Assembly: GCA_963786295.1 (NCBI GenBank)
Contig: CAWAYV010000003.1
Span: forward strand, 1 to 64,000
Reading direction: 5' to 3'
Length of the DNA stretch: 64,000 nucleotides
DNA from: JACCZX01 sp963786295
GTDB taxonomy: Bacteria; Pseudomonadota; Gammaproteobacteria; Burkholderiales; Burkholderiaceae_F
Within the stretch, counting starts at the first letter, position 1; each line of letters begins with the position of its first letter. Of the stretch, positions 16,392 to 24,731 are shown piece after piece. The position numbers were made by a program, and so were the translations under genes. The notes under the pieces are model-generated. The model made no database searches. It saw only the letters and a list, made by a program, of their open reading frames with translations, and had not been told where the DNA came from.

Positions 16392-17660
16392 TCAGCGCAT
16401 GAACGCGGGGCTGTAGGTCCAGCCGATCTGGAAGCCAAAATCCGGCGTGTTGTTGGACTTGAGGTTCTCGGTGATCGCGAACGAAAACACCGACGCGTCG
16501 ATGCGATGGCGCACGCCGACCGAGACCTGGTACTTGGTCGAGAGCAGGTCTTCCATGGCGGTGTCCTCGTGCCTGAGCACGCTCCGGCTTACGTAGAGTT
16601 GAGCGACGACGCCGGTCCTCTGGGTAACGCTGTATTCATAGCCGACGATGTAGGTCGGCACGATCTGCGAGCGATCGTTCGACGTCAGACCACCGCCTTT
16701 GGTGCGGACGGCGGCTGCGCTGACGTAACCCGCGTGCCGTCCAGCGAAGCGCTGCAGTGTCGCCTGCAAGCCGACGTCGGTATTTCCGTTCGACAGAAAT
16801 TCCCGCTGCCCGTCGATCGGAACCTTTACAGCGCCTTCCAGCACAAGATTCCAGGGCGAGGGTGCCGCCGCGACCGAATAGCGCAGACCGAACGTGGGAT
16901 CGAGCAGTCCGCCGTCCGAAGGGGCATTTAGAAGCAGCGGGGTGTTCGCGCTCTTGAGGTCGAGAATGACGTTGTAGCTGTTGCGAGCGACTGCAGGCCT
17001 GCCGAACAGGCCGATTCCCAAAGCCTTGTGGACGCCCTCGATCGTGCCATCAAGAAATCCACCCCTGTAACTCACGCCACTGAGTGTGGCGTTGACGCTC
17101 CAATGGTCGGTCAGCTGCCAATGCAAGGCGACGTCGACCAGCCCGAGCTCGAGATCGACGAGATAGGCTTCGCCGGGCAACGCGCGGATTGCCTCGACGT
17201 CTGCGGGTCCAAGGTGGCGACGTCCAGGTAGCGACTGCAAATATTCTTCTACGTTCGGACTCAGCATCCAGGTGTTTTGGTAGCCGAGAAGGACTTCGAC
17301 GCCCCAACTGCCCGGCGGAGCCCAGACCGCGTGCGCGGGAAGCATGTCCAGGCGCAGAAAGCCGAACGGCGAGAGATCGCGTTCGCGCAGCAGTCCAAAT
17401 TTCGGGTATTCCTGCTGTGCAGGGTGCGTGGCGTCCTCAGCAGCGGCGGCCTCGCTCCCAAGCAAGGAAAAGAAGAGAAGTGCTGTCACACGGATTGCGC
17501 GTGACAGCGAGCCCAATCGATCAAGCTGATGAGGGCCGATCACAAGCGACCGCGCGTATGGCTTGATGGCATCGATGGCGCAGTATTTAATTTGAGACGT
17601 TCGATCAGCCAGCGCCAAGCTGTGCCGAGGCGGACTGTCTGTGGAACGTTGTGAACACAA
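16392..17660 (-). CDS. DUF3187 family outer-membrane protein
   Basis: The sequence contains the DUF3187 opening FGLLRERDLSPFGFLRLDML after a hydrophobic export segment (VTALLFFSLLGSEAAAA). Alternating beta strands follow, with aromatic girdles (WSVNATLSGVSYRGG, YVVGYEY-like and VGVRHRIDASVFSFAITENL) and the C-terminus FGFQIGWTYSPAFMR. It is probably an outer-membrane beta-barrel. The open frame begins at 17660, but the first 55 residues do not look like a signal peptide. The real start is probably a GTG or TTG at about 17485-17550. It is convergent with the cupredoxin gene. No substrate can be proposed. Confidence 0.7.
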   Translation of the reverse strand: MCSQRSTDSPPRHSLALADRTSQIKYCAIDAIKPYARSLVIGPHQLDRLGSLSRAIRVTALLFFSLLGSEAAAAEDATHPAQQEYPKFGLLRERDLSPFGFLRLDMLPAHAVWAPPGSWGVEVLLGYQNTWMLSPNVEEYLQSLPGRRHLGPADVEAIRALPGEAYLVDLELGLVDVALHWQLTDHWSVNATLSGVSYRGGFLDGTIEGVHKALGIGLFGRPAVARNSYNVILDLKSANTPLLLNAPSDGGLLDPTFGLRYSVAAAPSPWNLVLEGAVKVPIDGQREFLSNGNTDVGLQATLQRFAGRHAGYVSAAAVRTKGGGLTSNDRSQIVPTYIVGYEYSVTQRTGVVAQLYVSRSVLRHEDTAMEDLLSTKYQVSVGVRHRIDASVFSFAITENLKSNNTPDFGFQIGWTYSPAFMR

Positions 17661-17663
17661 GAC

Positions 17664-18500
17664 TCAGCGAAAGCCGTAAAGCTCGGCAGGGTTATCTACC
17701 AGGATTTTTCTGCGCGTCGCTTCATCCGGCGCCCAATCCAGCAACAGGTCGAGCAGATCAGCGTCGTCGGGAATATTGTCCCTGGGCGCTGACGGATGCG
17801 GCCAGTTGCTCGCCCACATCATGCGCTCGGGCGCGTGCTTCACCAGCGCCTTGGCGAGGCGGCCGACATCGTCGTATTTCGGCGCGCCGTTCTTCGAAGT
17901 TTCATAGGGCGCGGAGAGCTTCACCCAGCAGCGTCCGGTGTCGAGCAGGCGCAGCAGCGACTTGAACGCTTCGTGCTCGGGAGTAACGGGTTCCAGATAT
18001 TTCCCGACGTGATCGATGACGAACTTGCCGGGAAGCTTCTTGATCGTGTCTTCCCATTGCGGCAGCTCGCGACCGTCGAGCTGGATGTTGGCGTGCCAAC
18101 CGGCCGGATGCACGCGCGACATCACATCGTGCATGCGATCGAAGCCGACCGCGCCCCACGGCAGCTGGAAGATGCGCTGCGCGATGATGCCGCACTCGGT
18201 CAGCCACGCGATATCGGCATCTGACACGCCCGGCTTGACGACGCCCACGCCCTTGGCGCCGGGGCCGAGCGCGCTGATCGCCGCCAACGTGACGCGGTTG
18301 TCGTCCTGATACGCGTTCGGCTGCACGACGATCACGCGCGACAGGCCGAGACGCTGTTGCATCTCGCGATACTGGTCTTCGCGGAAATTTCCCGGCAGCG
18401 GCGGGCCGCCGGCCGCAGATGGCACCTCGCTGTCGTAAATGTGCATGTGGGTGTCGGTCGCGCCGGCCGGTGTTGCGAGTCTGGGTTTGTGGGCGCTCAT
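17664..18500 (-). CDS. Amidohydrolase, D-galactarolactone isomerase-like
   Basis: This is a TIM-barrel metal-type hydrolase of the amidohydrolase 2 superfamily, 278 residues. Motifs are ATDTHMHIYD near residue 15 (the HxH metal motif), FVIDHVGKYLEP mid-protein, and MMWASNWPHPS near residue 240 with the catalytic Asn/Asp region. The family includes 2-pyrone-4,6-dicarboxylate lactonase and D-galactarolactone isomerase. The upstream uronate dehydrogenase gene overlaps it by 4 nt (ATGA), which favours the galactarolactone isomerase role of converting the lactone formed from galactarate. It is the last gene of the long leftward catabolic block. Confidence 0.78.
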   Translation of the reverse strand: MSAHKPRLATPAGATDTHMHIYDSEVPSAAGGPPLPGNFREDQYREMQQRLGLSRVIVVQPNAYQDDNRVTLAAISALGPGAKGVGVVKPGVSDADIAWLTECGIIAQRIFQLPWGAVGFDRMHDVMSRVHPAGWHANIQLDGRELPQWEDTIKKLPGKFVIDHVGKYLEPVTPEHEAFKSLLRLLDTGRCWVKLSAPYETSKNGAPKYDDVGRLAKALVKHAPERMMWASNWPHPSAPRDNIPDDADLLDLLLDWAPDEATRRKILVDNPAELYGFR

Positions 18501-19318
18501 TTTTTTCTCTTCTTCTTCGGTAGCGGTGCAGGGTTCGGAACGTCTTCGGCCACGGTGAAAGTCCCGCCCTGGTACATCTCTGCTATGGGATCGCCGCCCG
18601 GCTTCTCGCTCTCCATCACTTCCTTTGCATAGCTCTCGGCGTCATCCTGCGGCTGGTAACCGAGCCGATAGGCGTTCGAGTTGTCGTACCAACTGCGCGT
18701 GTTGCGCGACACGCCGTAGACGATTTCAAAACGGATCTCAGGATGCTCGATGCCGATCGTGACCAGCTGCGCGAGGTCGCGCGGCGAGAACCAGATCGAC
18801 AGGCGTCGCTTGTCGATCGGCACCGGGTTCACGTTGCCGATGCGCATGCAGAACACTTCCATGCCGTACTTGTCGGCATACAGACTGCCGAGCGCTTCGC
18901 CGAAGACCTTGGAGACGCCGTAGCGGCCGTCGGGCTTCGGATAGACGCGATGGTCAATGGTTGTGTCGCGCCGGTAGAAGCCCACCGCGTGATTCGAGGT
19001 CGGGAAAATGATTCGCTTGACGCCGTTGATGCGCGCCGCCTCGAACACGTTGTAGCAGCCGATGATGTTGGCGTTGAGGATGCCCTTCCACGGACCTTCG
19101 ACCGAGTAACCGCCCAGATGCACGATCGCGTCCACGCCTTTCGTGATGCGCAGTGCGTCTGGGAATTTCGAGATATCCGCGCGTGAAAATTTTTCTTCTT
19201 TGTTGATTTTCTTCAGCGAACGAAGGTCGGACACCTTCAGCACATACTTTCCCGCCAATTCGCGCCGCAGGTGCGTGCCGACGTCACCAGCAGCGCCGGT
19301 GATCAGAATGGTTTTCAT
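18497..19318 (-). CDS. udh: Uronate dehydrogenase
   Basis: This NAD-dependent SDR-superfamily enzyme of 273 residues oxidises galacturonate or glucuronate to the aldarolactone. It has ILITGAAGDVGTHL for NAD binding, then AIVHLGGYSVEGPW. The diagnostic IIFPTSNHAVGFYRRD contains the substrate-binding Ser-Asn-His region. The active-site motif is YGVSKVFGEAL (Tyr-x3-Lys), followed by CMRIGNVNP and SIWFSPRDLAQL. These segments match the bacterial uronate dehydrogenase family closely. The ATG at 19318 is preferred over the TTG at 19324. The C-terminus is unusually Lys-rich (PKKKRKK). Coupling to the lactone isomerase and a nearby SMP-30 lactonase and TRAP importer supports the pathway. Confidence 0.82.
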   Translation of the reverse strand: MKTILITGAAGDVGTHLRRELAGKYVLKVSDLRSLKKINKEEKFSRADISKFPDALRITKGVDAIVHLGGYSVEGPWKGILNANIIGCYNVFEAARINGVKRIIFPTSNHAVGFYRRDTTIDHRVYPKPDGRYGVSKVFGEALGSLYADKYGMEVFCMRIGNVNPVPIDKRRLSIWFSPRDLAQLVTIGIEHPEIRFEIVYGVSRNTRSWYDNSNAYRLGYQPQDDAESYAKEVMESEKPGGDPIAEMYQGGTFTVAEDVPNPAPLPKKKRKK

Positions 19319-19434
19319 AGTCAAATCTCGTTGAGTTGCCGCGGTCGATGCCTATGGTGGCATTTCAACACGCGCCGTGGATCACCCCAAGCAAAGAAAA
19401 TTCTATCCAGGCCAGAAGCCCGTGTCGTCGCTTG

Positions 19435-20349
19435 TTACTGCGCGGCCGTTGCGGCGACGCCGGGTTGCACGCGTCGGCCCGGAACGCGAACATCGATCCG
19501 GTAAAGGCTCGCGCTTGCAGTGATGAACAGACTTCTGAGATCGTCGCCGCCCCAGTTGAAGTTCGCTGCCGGCTTCGGAACCCGGATCACACCGAGACAG
19601 TTCGCCGAGCTGTCGAAAACGTGGATGCCGCCAGGACCGCAGCAGTAGAGGTTGCCGTTGCTGTCGATTTTCATTCCGTCCGGCGCGCCGGCGCCTTCGC
19701 CGATCAACTGAGCAAAAACGCGTCCGCCGGCTAGCGTGCCATCGCCGCGAACGTCGAACACCCGGATATGCCCGCGCTCGGTGTCATTGACATACATCAG
19801 ACGCTCGTCCGAAGAAAAGCACAGACCGTTGGGCTGCGAGAAATCGTCGGCCAGCAGCGTCAACTCACCACCCTGCGGATCCAGTCGGTACACGGCGCGA
19901 AATCCGAGCTGCGGTTCGCGCGGGACGCCGTAGTACTCGATGCGGCCATAGGTCGGATCGGTGAAGTAAATCGCGCCATCACTCTTGACCACGATGTCGT
20001 TTGGGCTGTTGAGCTCGCGACCGTTGTACGTACTGGCAATGACGCTCAGTTGCCCGTTGGCTTCGAGGCGCGTCACACGGCTGGTGGCGTGCTCACAACT
20101 CAGCAGCCGGCCCTCGCGATCCCAGGTCAGACCGTTGGACTTGTTGCTCGGCTTGCGAAACTCCTCGACGCCTTTGCTACGCGTCCACTGGTACATCGTG
20201 TCGGCGGGAATGTCGCTGAAGATCAGACGCTGCTGCGCGGCGTCCCATACCGGACCTTCGGTGAAAAGAAAGTTGTCGGCCAGGCACTCGAAGGTCAGCG
20301 ACGAGCCGACGACGTTGGCAAAGCGCTTGTCACGAATCTCGACGCTCAT
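19435..20349 (-). CDS. SMP-30/gluconolactonase family lactonase
   Basis: This six-bladed beta-propeller calcium-dependent lactonase has 304 residues. It has FLFTEGPVWDAAQQRLIFSD at the first blade (metal-binding Glu), NGLTWDREGRLL, ELNSPNDIVVKSDGAIYFTD with the metal-binding Asn, LADDFSQPNGLCFSSDERLM and PDGMKIDSNGNLY with a catalytic-type Asp. It would hydrolyse sugar lactones such as those produced by the uronate dehydrogenase. Its ATG overlaps the tautomerase stop by 4 nt, and the uronate dehydrogenase starts about 115 bp further on. Confidence 0.82.
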   Translation of the reverse strand: MSVEIRDKRFANVVGSSLTFECLADNFLFTEGPVWDAAQQRLIFSDIPADTMYQWTRSKGVEEFRKPSNKSNGLTWDREGRLLSCEHATSRVTRLEANGQLSVIASTYNGRELNSPNDIVVKSDGAIYFTDPTYGRIEYYGVPREPQLGFRAVYRLDPQGGELTLLADDFSQPNGLCFSSDERLMYVNDTERGHIRVFDVRGDGTLAGGRVFAQLIGEGAGAPDGMKIDSNGNLYCCGPGGIHVFDSSANCLGVIRVPKPAANFNWGGDDLRSLFITASASLYRIDVRVPGRRVQPGVAATAAQ

Positions 20350-20549
20350 AGCTTGCCTGCCTTCTTCAGCGAATCGACCGTGGCGCCGCCGACGTACCAG
20401 TCTTCAGACGTCACGTCTTCGAAGACGACCCAAATCGCCTCCTTTGGAAGCGAAGCCAGCTCGCTGATTGCGGCCGTTACGCGCCGCGACATCTCGTCCT
20501 TCCGCTCCTGCGGATGGCCCTTCAGAATCTTGATCGTGACAAATGGCAT
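20346..20549 (-). CDS. 4-oxalocrotonate tautomerase family protein
   Basis: This small tautomerase has 67 residues. The start is placed at ATG 20549 because it exposes the catalytic N-terminal proline after Met removal (MPFVTIKILKGHPQERKDEM). The open frame upstream to 20585 would bury it. The fold pattern continues VTAAISELASLPKEAIWVVF and ends EDWYVGGATVDSL, close to family length. It sits between the ABC ATPase gene and the lactonase, so it probably acts on a keto/enol intermediate of the same catabolic pathway. The exact substrate is unknown. Confidence 0.8.
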   Translation of the reverse strand: MPFVTIKILKGHPQERKDEMSRRVTAAISELASLPKEAIWVVFEDVTSEDWYVGGATVDSLKKAGKL

Positions 20550-20581
20550 GCGGTTCTCCCCGTGGTTCGGATCAACGATGG

Positions 20582-21289
20582 TCAAAGCGTCAGCAAGCGA
20601 TCGCGCAGCGCGGAGTCGTCGCGCAACGCTGATGCGGGGCCCGAGTGGATCACGGAACCCTTTTCCAGAACGTAGACGTGATCAGCAAGTGCGAGCGAGA
20701 ACGCGACTCCCTGCTCGGCGAGAAGAATCGTCAAACCGTCATCCTTCAGTCTTCGCACCTGCTCGAGCAGACTGTCGACGACCATCGGCGCCAGACCTTC
20801 CGACGGCTCGTCCAACAGCAGAAGCTCAGGATTGCACATCAGAGTGCGCGCGATCGTGAGCATCTGCTGTTCGCCGCCGGATAAGAAACCCGCGCGCCGG
20901 TCGCGCAGCGTCGCCAGCGTCGGAAAGAGCTGCCAGGCAGCATCGATCGTCCAGCGCCCCGGCCGTCGTGCGGCGCGGCTTGCCACTTCCAGATTCTCTT
21001 GCACCGATAGTTCGCCGAACACGCGCCGGTCTTCGGGCACGTAACCGATGCCGGCGCGTGCGATGCGGTCAGCGCGCCAACCGGTGATCCCTGTGCCTTT
21101 CCATGAGACGCGTCCCTGCGATGGAGGATTCAACCCCATGATCGATCGCATCACCGTGGATTTACCCACCCCGTTGCGTCCCAGCAGGCACACACACTGT
21201 CCACGCTCGACCGTGATCGAAACGTCGAACAAAGCGCGCGACAGCCCATAGTAGGTGCTGATCGCGTCGACTTCGAGCACTGCGCTCAC
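20582..21289 (-). CDS. livF: LIV-type ABC importer ATPase (LivF)
   Basis: This is the second ATP-binding subunit of a branched-chain amino acid/carboxylate-type importer, 235 residues. It has Walker A LLGRNGVGKSTVMRSIMGL, a Q-loop region with YVPEDRRVFGELSVQENL typical of LivF, the signature LSGGEQQMLTIARTL and Walker B LLLLDEPSEGLAP. It begins at a GTG overlapping the TGA of the LivG gene (GTGA). The transported ligand is not shown by sequence; catabolic neighbours suggest an organic acid or aromatic or sugar acid rather than leucine. Confidence 0.88.
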   Translation of the reverse strand: MSAVLEVDAISTYYGLSRALFDVSITVERGQCVCLLGRNGVGKSTVMRSIMGLNPPSQGRVSWKGTGITGWRADRIARAGIGYVPEDRRVFGELSVQENLEVASRAARRPGRWTIDAAWQLFPTLATLRDRRAGFLSGGEQQMLTIARTLMCNPELLLLDEPSEGLAPMVVDSLLEQVRRLKDDGLTILLAEQGVAFSLALADHVYVLEKGSVIHSGPASALRDDSALRDRLLTL

Positions 21290-22023
21290 CTGCGCTCCCC
21301 GAGGTACACCCGCCGCACTTCGTTGTTAGCGCGGATGTCGGCCGGCGCACCTTCGGCGATCACACGACCCTGATGCAGGACCGTGATCGAGTCGGCGGCC
21401 GAGAAGACGACGTCCATGTCGTGCTCGGTGAAAAGCAGCGTCAATCCGCGCTCGCCAGCGATGCGGCGCAGAAGCTGCATCGACTCGCGCGTCTCGGCGA
21501 CGGACATTCCTGCAGTGGGCTCGTCCAGCAACAGCAAATTCGGGTTGCCGGCGAGCGCGATGCCGAGCTCGAGCTGCTTCTGGTTGCCGTGCGACAGCGT
21601 CGCCGCCGCCACATTGGATTTGTCGGCAAGATTGACGTCGCGCAGCAGTGATTCGGCTTCGCTCCGGTACAGATCGTCCGCGCGTGTCCACAGATCGCGA
21701 CCGCGCCGGTGATGTGCGATCAGCGCCGCCTGCACGTTCTCGAAGACCGAGAGCTTCGGAAAGATGTTCGTGCGTTGAAACGACCGAGCCACGCCGAGCG
21801 CGCAAAGCCGGTGGGGCGCGATGCCGGTGACATCGCGTCCGTTCAGATGCACGGTGCCGGCGTCGGCGCGCAGATGTCCGGTGATCAGATTGAACAACGT
21901 CGACTTGCCGGCGCCGTTGGGTCCGATGATCGCGACCACTTGATGACGCTGGACGTCGAGGTTGACATCGTCGATGGCAGCCACGCCGCCGAACGCGCGC
22001 TTCAGACCCCGCACCTCAAGCAT
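21286..22023 (-). CDS. livG: LIV-type ABC importer ATPase (LivG)
   Basis: The 245-residue ATP-binding subunit has Walker A IIGPNGAGKSTLFNLITGHL, the LivG-typical VARSFQRTNIFPKLSVFENV, signature LSHGNQKQLELGIALAG and Walker B LLLLDEPTAGMSVAET. The C-terminal extension ends NEVRRVYLGER as in LivG proteins. The ATG overlaps the permease gene by 8 nt and the stop overlaps LivF by 4 nt, so the ABC genes are one translationally coupled operon. Confidence 0.88.
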   Translation of the reverse strand: MLEVRGLKRAFGGVAAIDDVNLDVQRHQVVAIIGPNGAGKSTLFNLITGHLRADAGTVHLNGRDVTGIAPHRLCALGVARSFQRTNIFPKLSVFENVQAALIAHHRRGRDLWTRADDLYRSEAESLLRDVNLADKSNVAAATLSHGNQKQLELGIALAGNPNLLLLDEPTAGMSVAETRESMQLLRRIAGERGLTLLFTEHDMDVVFSAADSITVLHQGRVIAEGAPADIRANNEVRRVYLGERR

Positions 22024-22990
22024 GGCGCTTCGCTCGCAACCGCGCGCGCAATGAGGTCAGCGCGCCCAGAATTCCGCCGGGAAAAGCAAATAGCAGAATG
22101 ATCAGCACGGAGCCCATCACCAGCGGCCAGTACTGCGTCAGCGATGAGATCTGATGATTGAGCAGCGTCAGCGCTGCCGCCCCAACGGCCGGACCCCAGA
22201 ATGATCCGATGCCGCCGAGGATCGCCATGATCAGAACTTCGGCCGAGCGCGACCAGTAGGCGAAGTCGGGAAACACGCCGCGATTGAAGATGCCGAAGAG
22301 CGCGCCGGCCAGCCCGGCAAAACCGCCGGCGATTGCGAACGCAGCCACCTGATACAGGCGCACGTTGATTCCAACGAACTCGGCGCGCTCTGGATTCTCG
22401 CGAATTGCGGTCAGCACCCGGCCAAACGGCGACCTGACAATGCGGCGCAAGAGAAAGAAGCACACGCCGGTCACGATCATCACGAGCAGAAAGTAATGAT
22501 CGGCCGTGCGCAGGCTTCCGAGCAGCGGCCACGAGGACAGGAATCCGAAATCGGGGTAGGGGACGTTCGACAATCCCTGCTCGCCGCCTGTCACCGCGTT
22601 CCATTTGAAGCAGACCGCCCACACGATCTGCGCGAACGCCAGCGTCAGCATTGCGAAGTAAATGCGGGTCGAGCGCACGCAGAAAAATCCAAACACAACC
22701 GCGAAGCCCGCCGCCGCGGCGCCGGCCACAATCAGCGCTGCGGGAAACGGCACGCCGTGCGTCTTCATCAGAATTGCGCAGGTGTACGCGCCGATGCCGA
22801 AATAGGCTGCGTGCCCGAACGAGACGAGTCCCGTGTAGCCGAGCAGCAGATTCAGGCTCACCGCGAACAGCGCGAGGATCACGATCTCGGTCGCGAGAAA
22901 CGTATAGAAGCGTGTTCCGAGCCACGGCACCAGCAGCAGCACAAGCCACAGCACGGCGGGCCACGGGACGCGGCGCAGCGCGGTTCTCAT
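22016..22990 (-). CDS. livM: LIV-type ABC importer permease (LivM)
   Basis: The 324-residue inner-membrane permease has about nine hydrophobic helices. The LivM hallmark SLNLLLGYTGLVSFGHAAYF is near residue 45. Further family segments are SPFGRVLTAIRENPERAEFV and VLIMAILGGIGSFWGPAVGA. It is followed by LivG and preceded by LivH with ATGA overlap, giving the standard H-M-G-F order. Confidence 0.88.
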   Translation of the reverse strand: MRTALRRVPWPAVLWLVLLLVPWLGTRFYTFLATEIVILALFAVSLNLLLGYTGLVSFGHAAYFGIGAYTCAILMKTHGVPFPAALIVAGAAAAGFAVVFGFFCVRSTRIYFAMLTLAFAQIVWAVCFKWNAVTGGEQGLSNVPYPDFGFLSSWPLLGSLRTADHYFLLVMIVTGVCFFLLRRIVRSPFGRVLTAIRENPERAEFVGINVRLYQVAAFAIAGGFAGLAGALFGIFNRGVFPDFAYWSRSAEVLIMAILGGIGSFWGPAVGAAALTLLNHQISSLTQYWPLVMGSVLIILLFAFPGGILGALTSLRARLRAKRHA

Positions 22991-23871
22991 GACAGCGGCC
23001 GCCCCATCAAGCCGGCGGGACGAACGATCAGCACGATCGCCATCAGCGCGAACACCGCGAATATCGAAAAGCCTGGCACCACCAGAATGCCGAAGGCGAG
23101 CACCTGTCCGAAGATGATCGCGCCGAGGAATGTTCCCCAGAACGATCCGAGGCCGCCGATCACGACGACGATGAACGCCTCGACGATGATTTCGACATCC
23201 ATGCCGGGCACGATGCTGCGAACCGGTGTGACCAGCGCGCCGCCGAGCCCCGCGAGGAACGATCCACCCATGAACATCAGCGTGTAGAGGCGGCCGACGT
23301 CGGCTCCCAGCGCCGCGAGCATCTCGCGGTCATAGGCAGCGGCGCGGATCATGCGGCCGACGCTCGTGCGGCTCAGTAGCAGCCAGCAGCCGACCGCGAT
23401 CAGTGGGCCGAGCACGATGATGAAGAAGTTGTAGTAGGGGACGATCGCTCCGAGGAACTGAAAGCTGCCGGTCAGACCGGCTGGGCGGGGCATCGCGAGC
23501 TGCTGCGTGCCCCAGGTGATGCGCGCGATGTCGCCAAGAATCAGCACCAGCGCGTACGTCAGCAGCAGCTGATACAGATCTTCTTTGCCATAGAGGCGGC
23601 GCAGAAAGAATCGCTCGATCACGCCACCGATGATTGCAACTCCAGCCGCTGCGCCGAGCACCGCGAGCCAGAAGCTTCCGGTCGCCGGCCCCAGCCATTG
23701 CATCATCTGCCACGCCAGATAGGCGCCCAGCATGTAGAACGAGCCGTGCGCAAAGTTGAGCACGCGCAGCACGCCGAATACCACCGATAGACCCGAAGCA
23801 ACGATGAACAGGAACATCGCGGCCGTCAGTCCGCTCAGCACCTGCCCAACTACGAACGAGGTATCGAACAC
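22987..23871 (-). CDS. livH: LIV-type ABC importer permease (LivH)
   Basis: The 294-residue permease has the LivH signature VLRVLNFAHGSFYMLGAYLA near residue 45, then GRMIRAAAYDREMLAALGAD and FIVVVIGGLGSFWGTFLGAI. The start is set at the GTG at 23871 (FDTSFVVGQVLSGLTAAMFL), giving the usual length. The longer frame from 24096 overlaps the IclR gene in a different frame and is Arg/Asp-rich non-membrane sequence. The IclR regulator gene lies immediately upstream. Confidence 0.87.
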   Translation of the reverse strand: MFDTSFVVGQVLSGLTAAMFLFIVASGLSVVFGVLRVLNFAHGSFYMLGAYLAWQMMQWLGPATGSFWLAVLGAAAGVAIIGGVIERFFLRRLYGKEDLYQLLLTYALVLILGDIARITWGTQQLAMPRPAGLTGSFQFLGAIVPYYNFFIIVLGPLIAVGCWLLLSRTSVGRMIRAAAYDREMLAALGADVGRLYTLMFMGGSFLAGLGGALVTPVRSIVPGMDVEIIVEAFIVVVIGGLGSFWGTFLGAIIFGQVLAFGILVVPGFSIFAVFALMAIVLIVRPAGLMGRPLS

Positions 23872-23924
23872 AATGACCGTTCGGTTGTCGATCAGTCCCG
23901 ATTCGGCGAACGCATCCGCTCGCC

Positions 23925-24722
23925 CTAACTGCCGATCAGCCCGAGTGGCGGCGAGATCAGGCTGGCCCGTTCGAGCAGCAGATCGCGCCAGCGCGGAACC
24001 AGGCTGCGACGGAATCGGATCTTCGGCATCGCGATGCTGATCGCCGCCACGATCGTCGCGTTGTTCGGCTCGCGTACCGGCACGCTGATGCAGCACAGGT
24101 TCGCGGCGTACTCCTCGACGTCGAGCGCGTAACCCTGCGTGCGCACCAGCGCCAGCTCACGCTGCAGCTTCGCCTTCGACGTGATGGTCTGCGGCGTAAA
24201 CGCCTGCAAATCCACCGTCTGCAGGTAGCGCGCCAGCGCATCGGCTGCGAGGCCCGACAGCAGCACTTTGCCGGTCGCTGTGCAATACGCCGGTTCGCGC
24301 TGCGCAGTGCGCATCGATGCACTGACGACGTGCTGGCCGTCGGCCTTGCACAGCTGCACGATCTCGCCCTGACTCAGGATCACGAGGTAAGTCGTTTCGC
24401 CGACGGCATCGCGCAGCGCTTCGAGATGCGGTCGCGCGATCGCAGCCAGATCGCTGCCTTTCAGATATCCGCTTGCGAGCTGATACAGGCGCGGACCCAT
24501 CACGTAGCCGCGATGCCCGGGGTCCTGCTCGACGTATCCACGGCGGACCAGTGTCTGCAACTGACGAAACGCGGTGCTCACGTTGAATCCGGTTGCGCGC
24601 GCAATGTCCGACACGCTGACCGGACCGCGCGCCGATCCAAGGTGCTCGAGAATGTCGAGCACCTTGGAAACGCTCTTGACGGCATCCGGCTCGGTTCGGG
24701 TCTTCGGCCTTCCTCCCGGCAT
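23925..24722 (-). CDS. IclR-family transcriptional regulator
   Basis: The 265-residue regulator has an N-terminal winged helix-turn-helix (VLDILEHLGSARGPVSVSDI and ARATGFNVSTAFRQLQTLVR) and an IclR effector domain with YLVILSQGEIVQLCKAD, EPAYCTATGKVLLSG and a Cys-Cys region (AANLCCISVPVRE). It is encoded inside the importer operon, between the binding-protein gene and LivH. It therefore probably controls this cluster in response to the transported acid or a pathway intermediate. IclR proteins of catabolic operons can activate or repress; the sequence does not say which. Confidence 0.87.
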   Translation of the reverse strand: MPGGRPKTRTEPDAVKSVSKVLDILEHLGSARGPVSVSDIARATGFNVSTAFRQLQTLVRRGYVEQDPGHRGYVMGPRLYQLASGYLKGSDLAAIARPHLEALRDAVGETTYLVILSQGEIVQLCKADGQHVVSASMRTAQREPAYCTATGKVLLSGLAADALARYLQTVDLQAFTPQTITSKAKLQRELALVRTQGYALDVEEYAANLCCISVPVREPNNATIVAAISIAMPKIRFRRSLVPRWRDLLLERASLISPPLGLIGS

Positions 24723-24731
24723 GCCTGATCG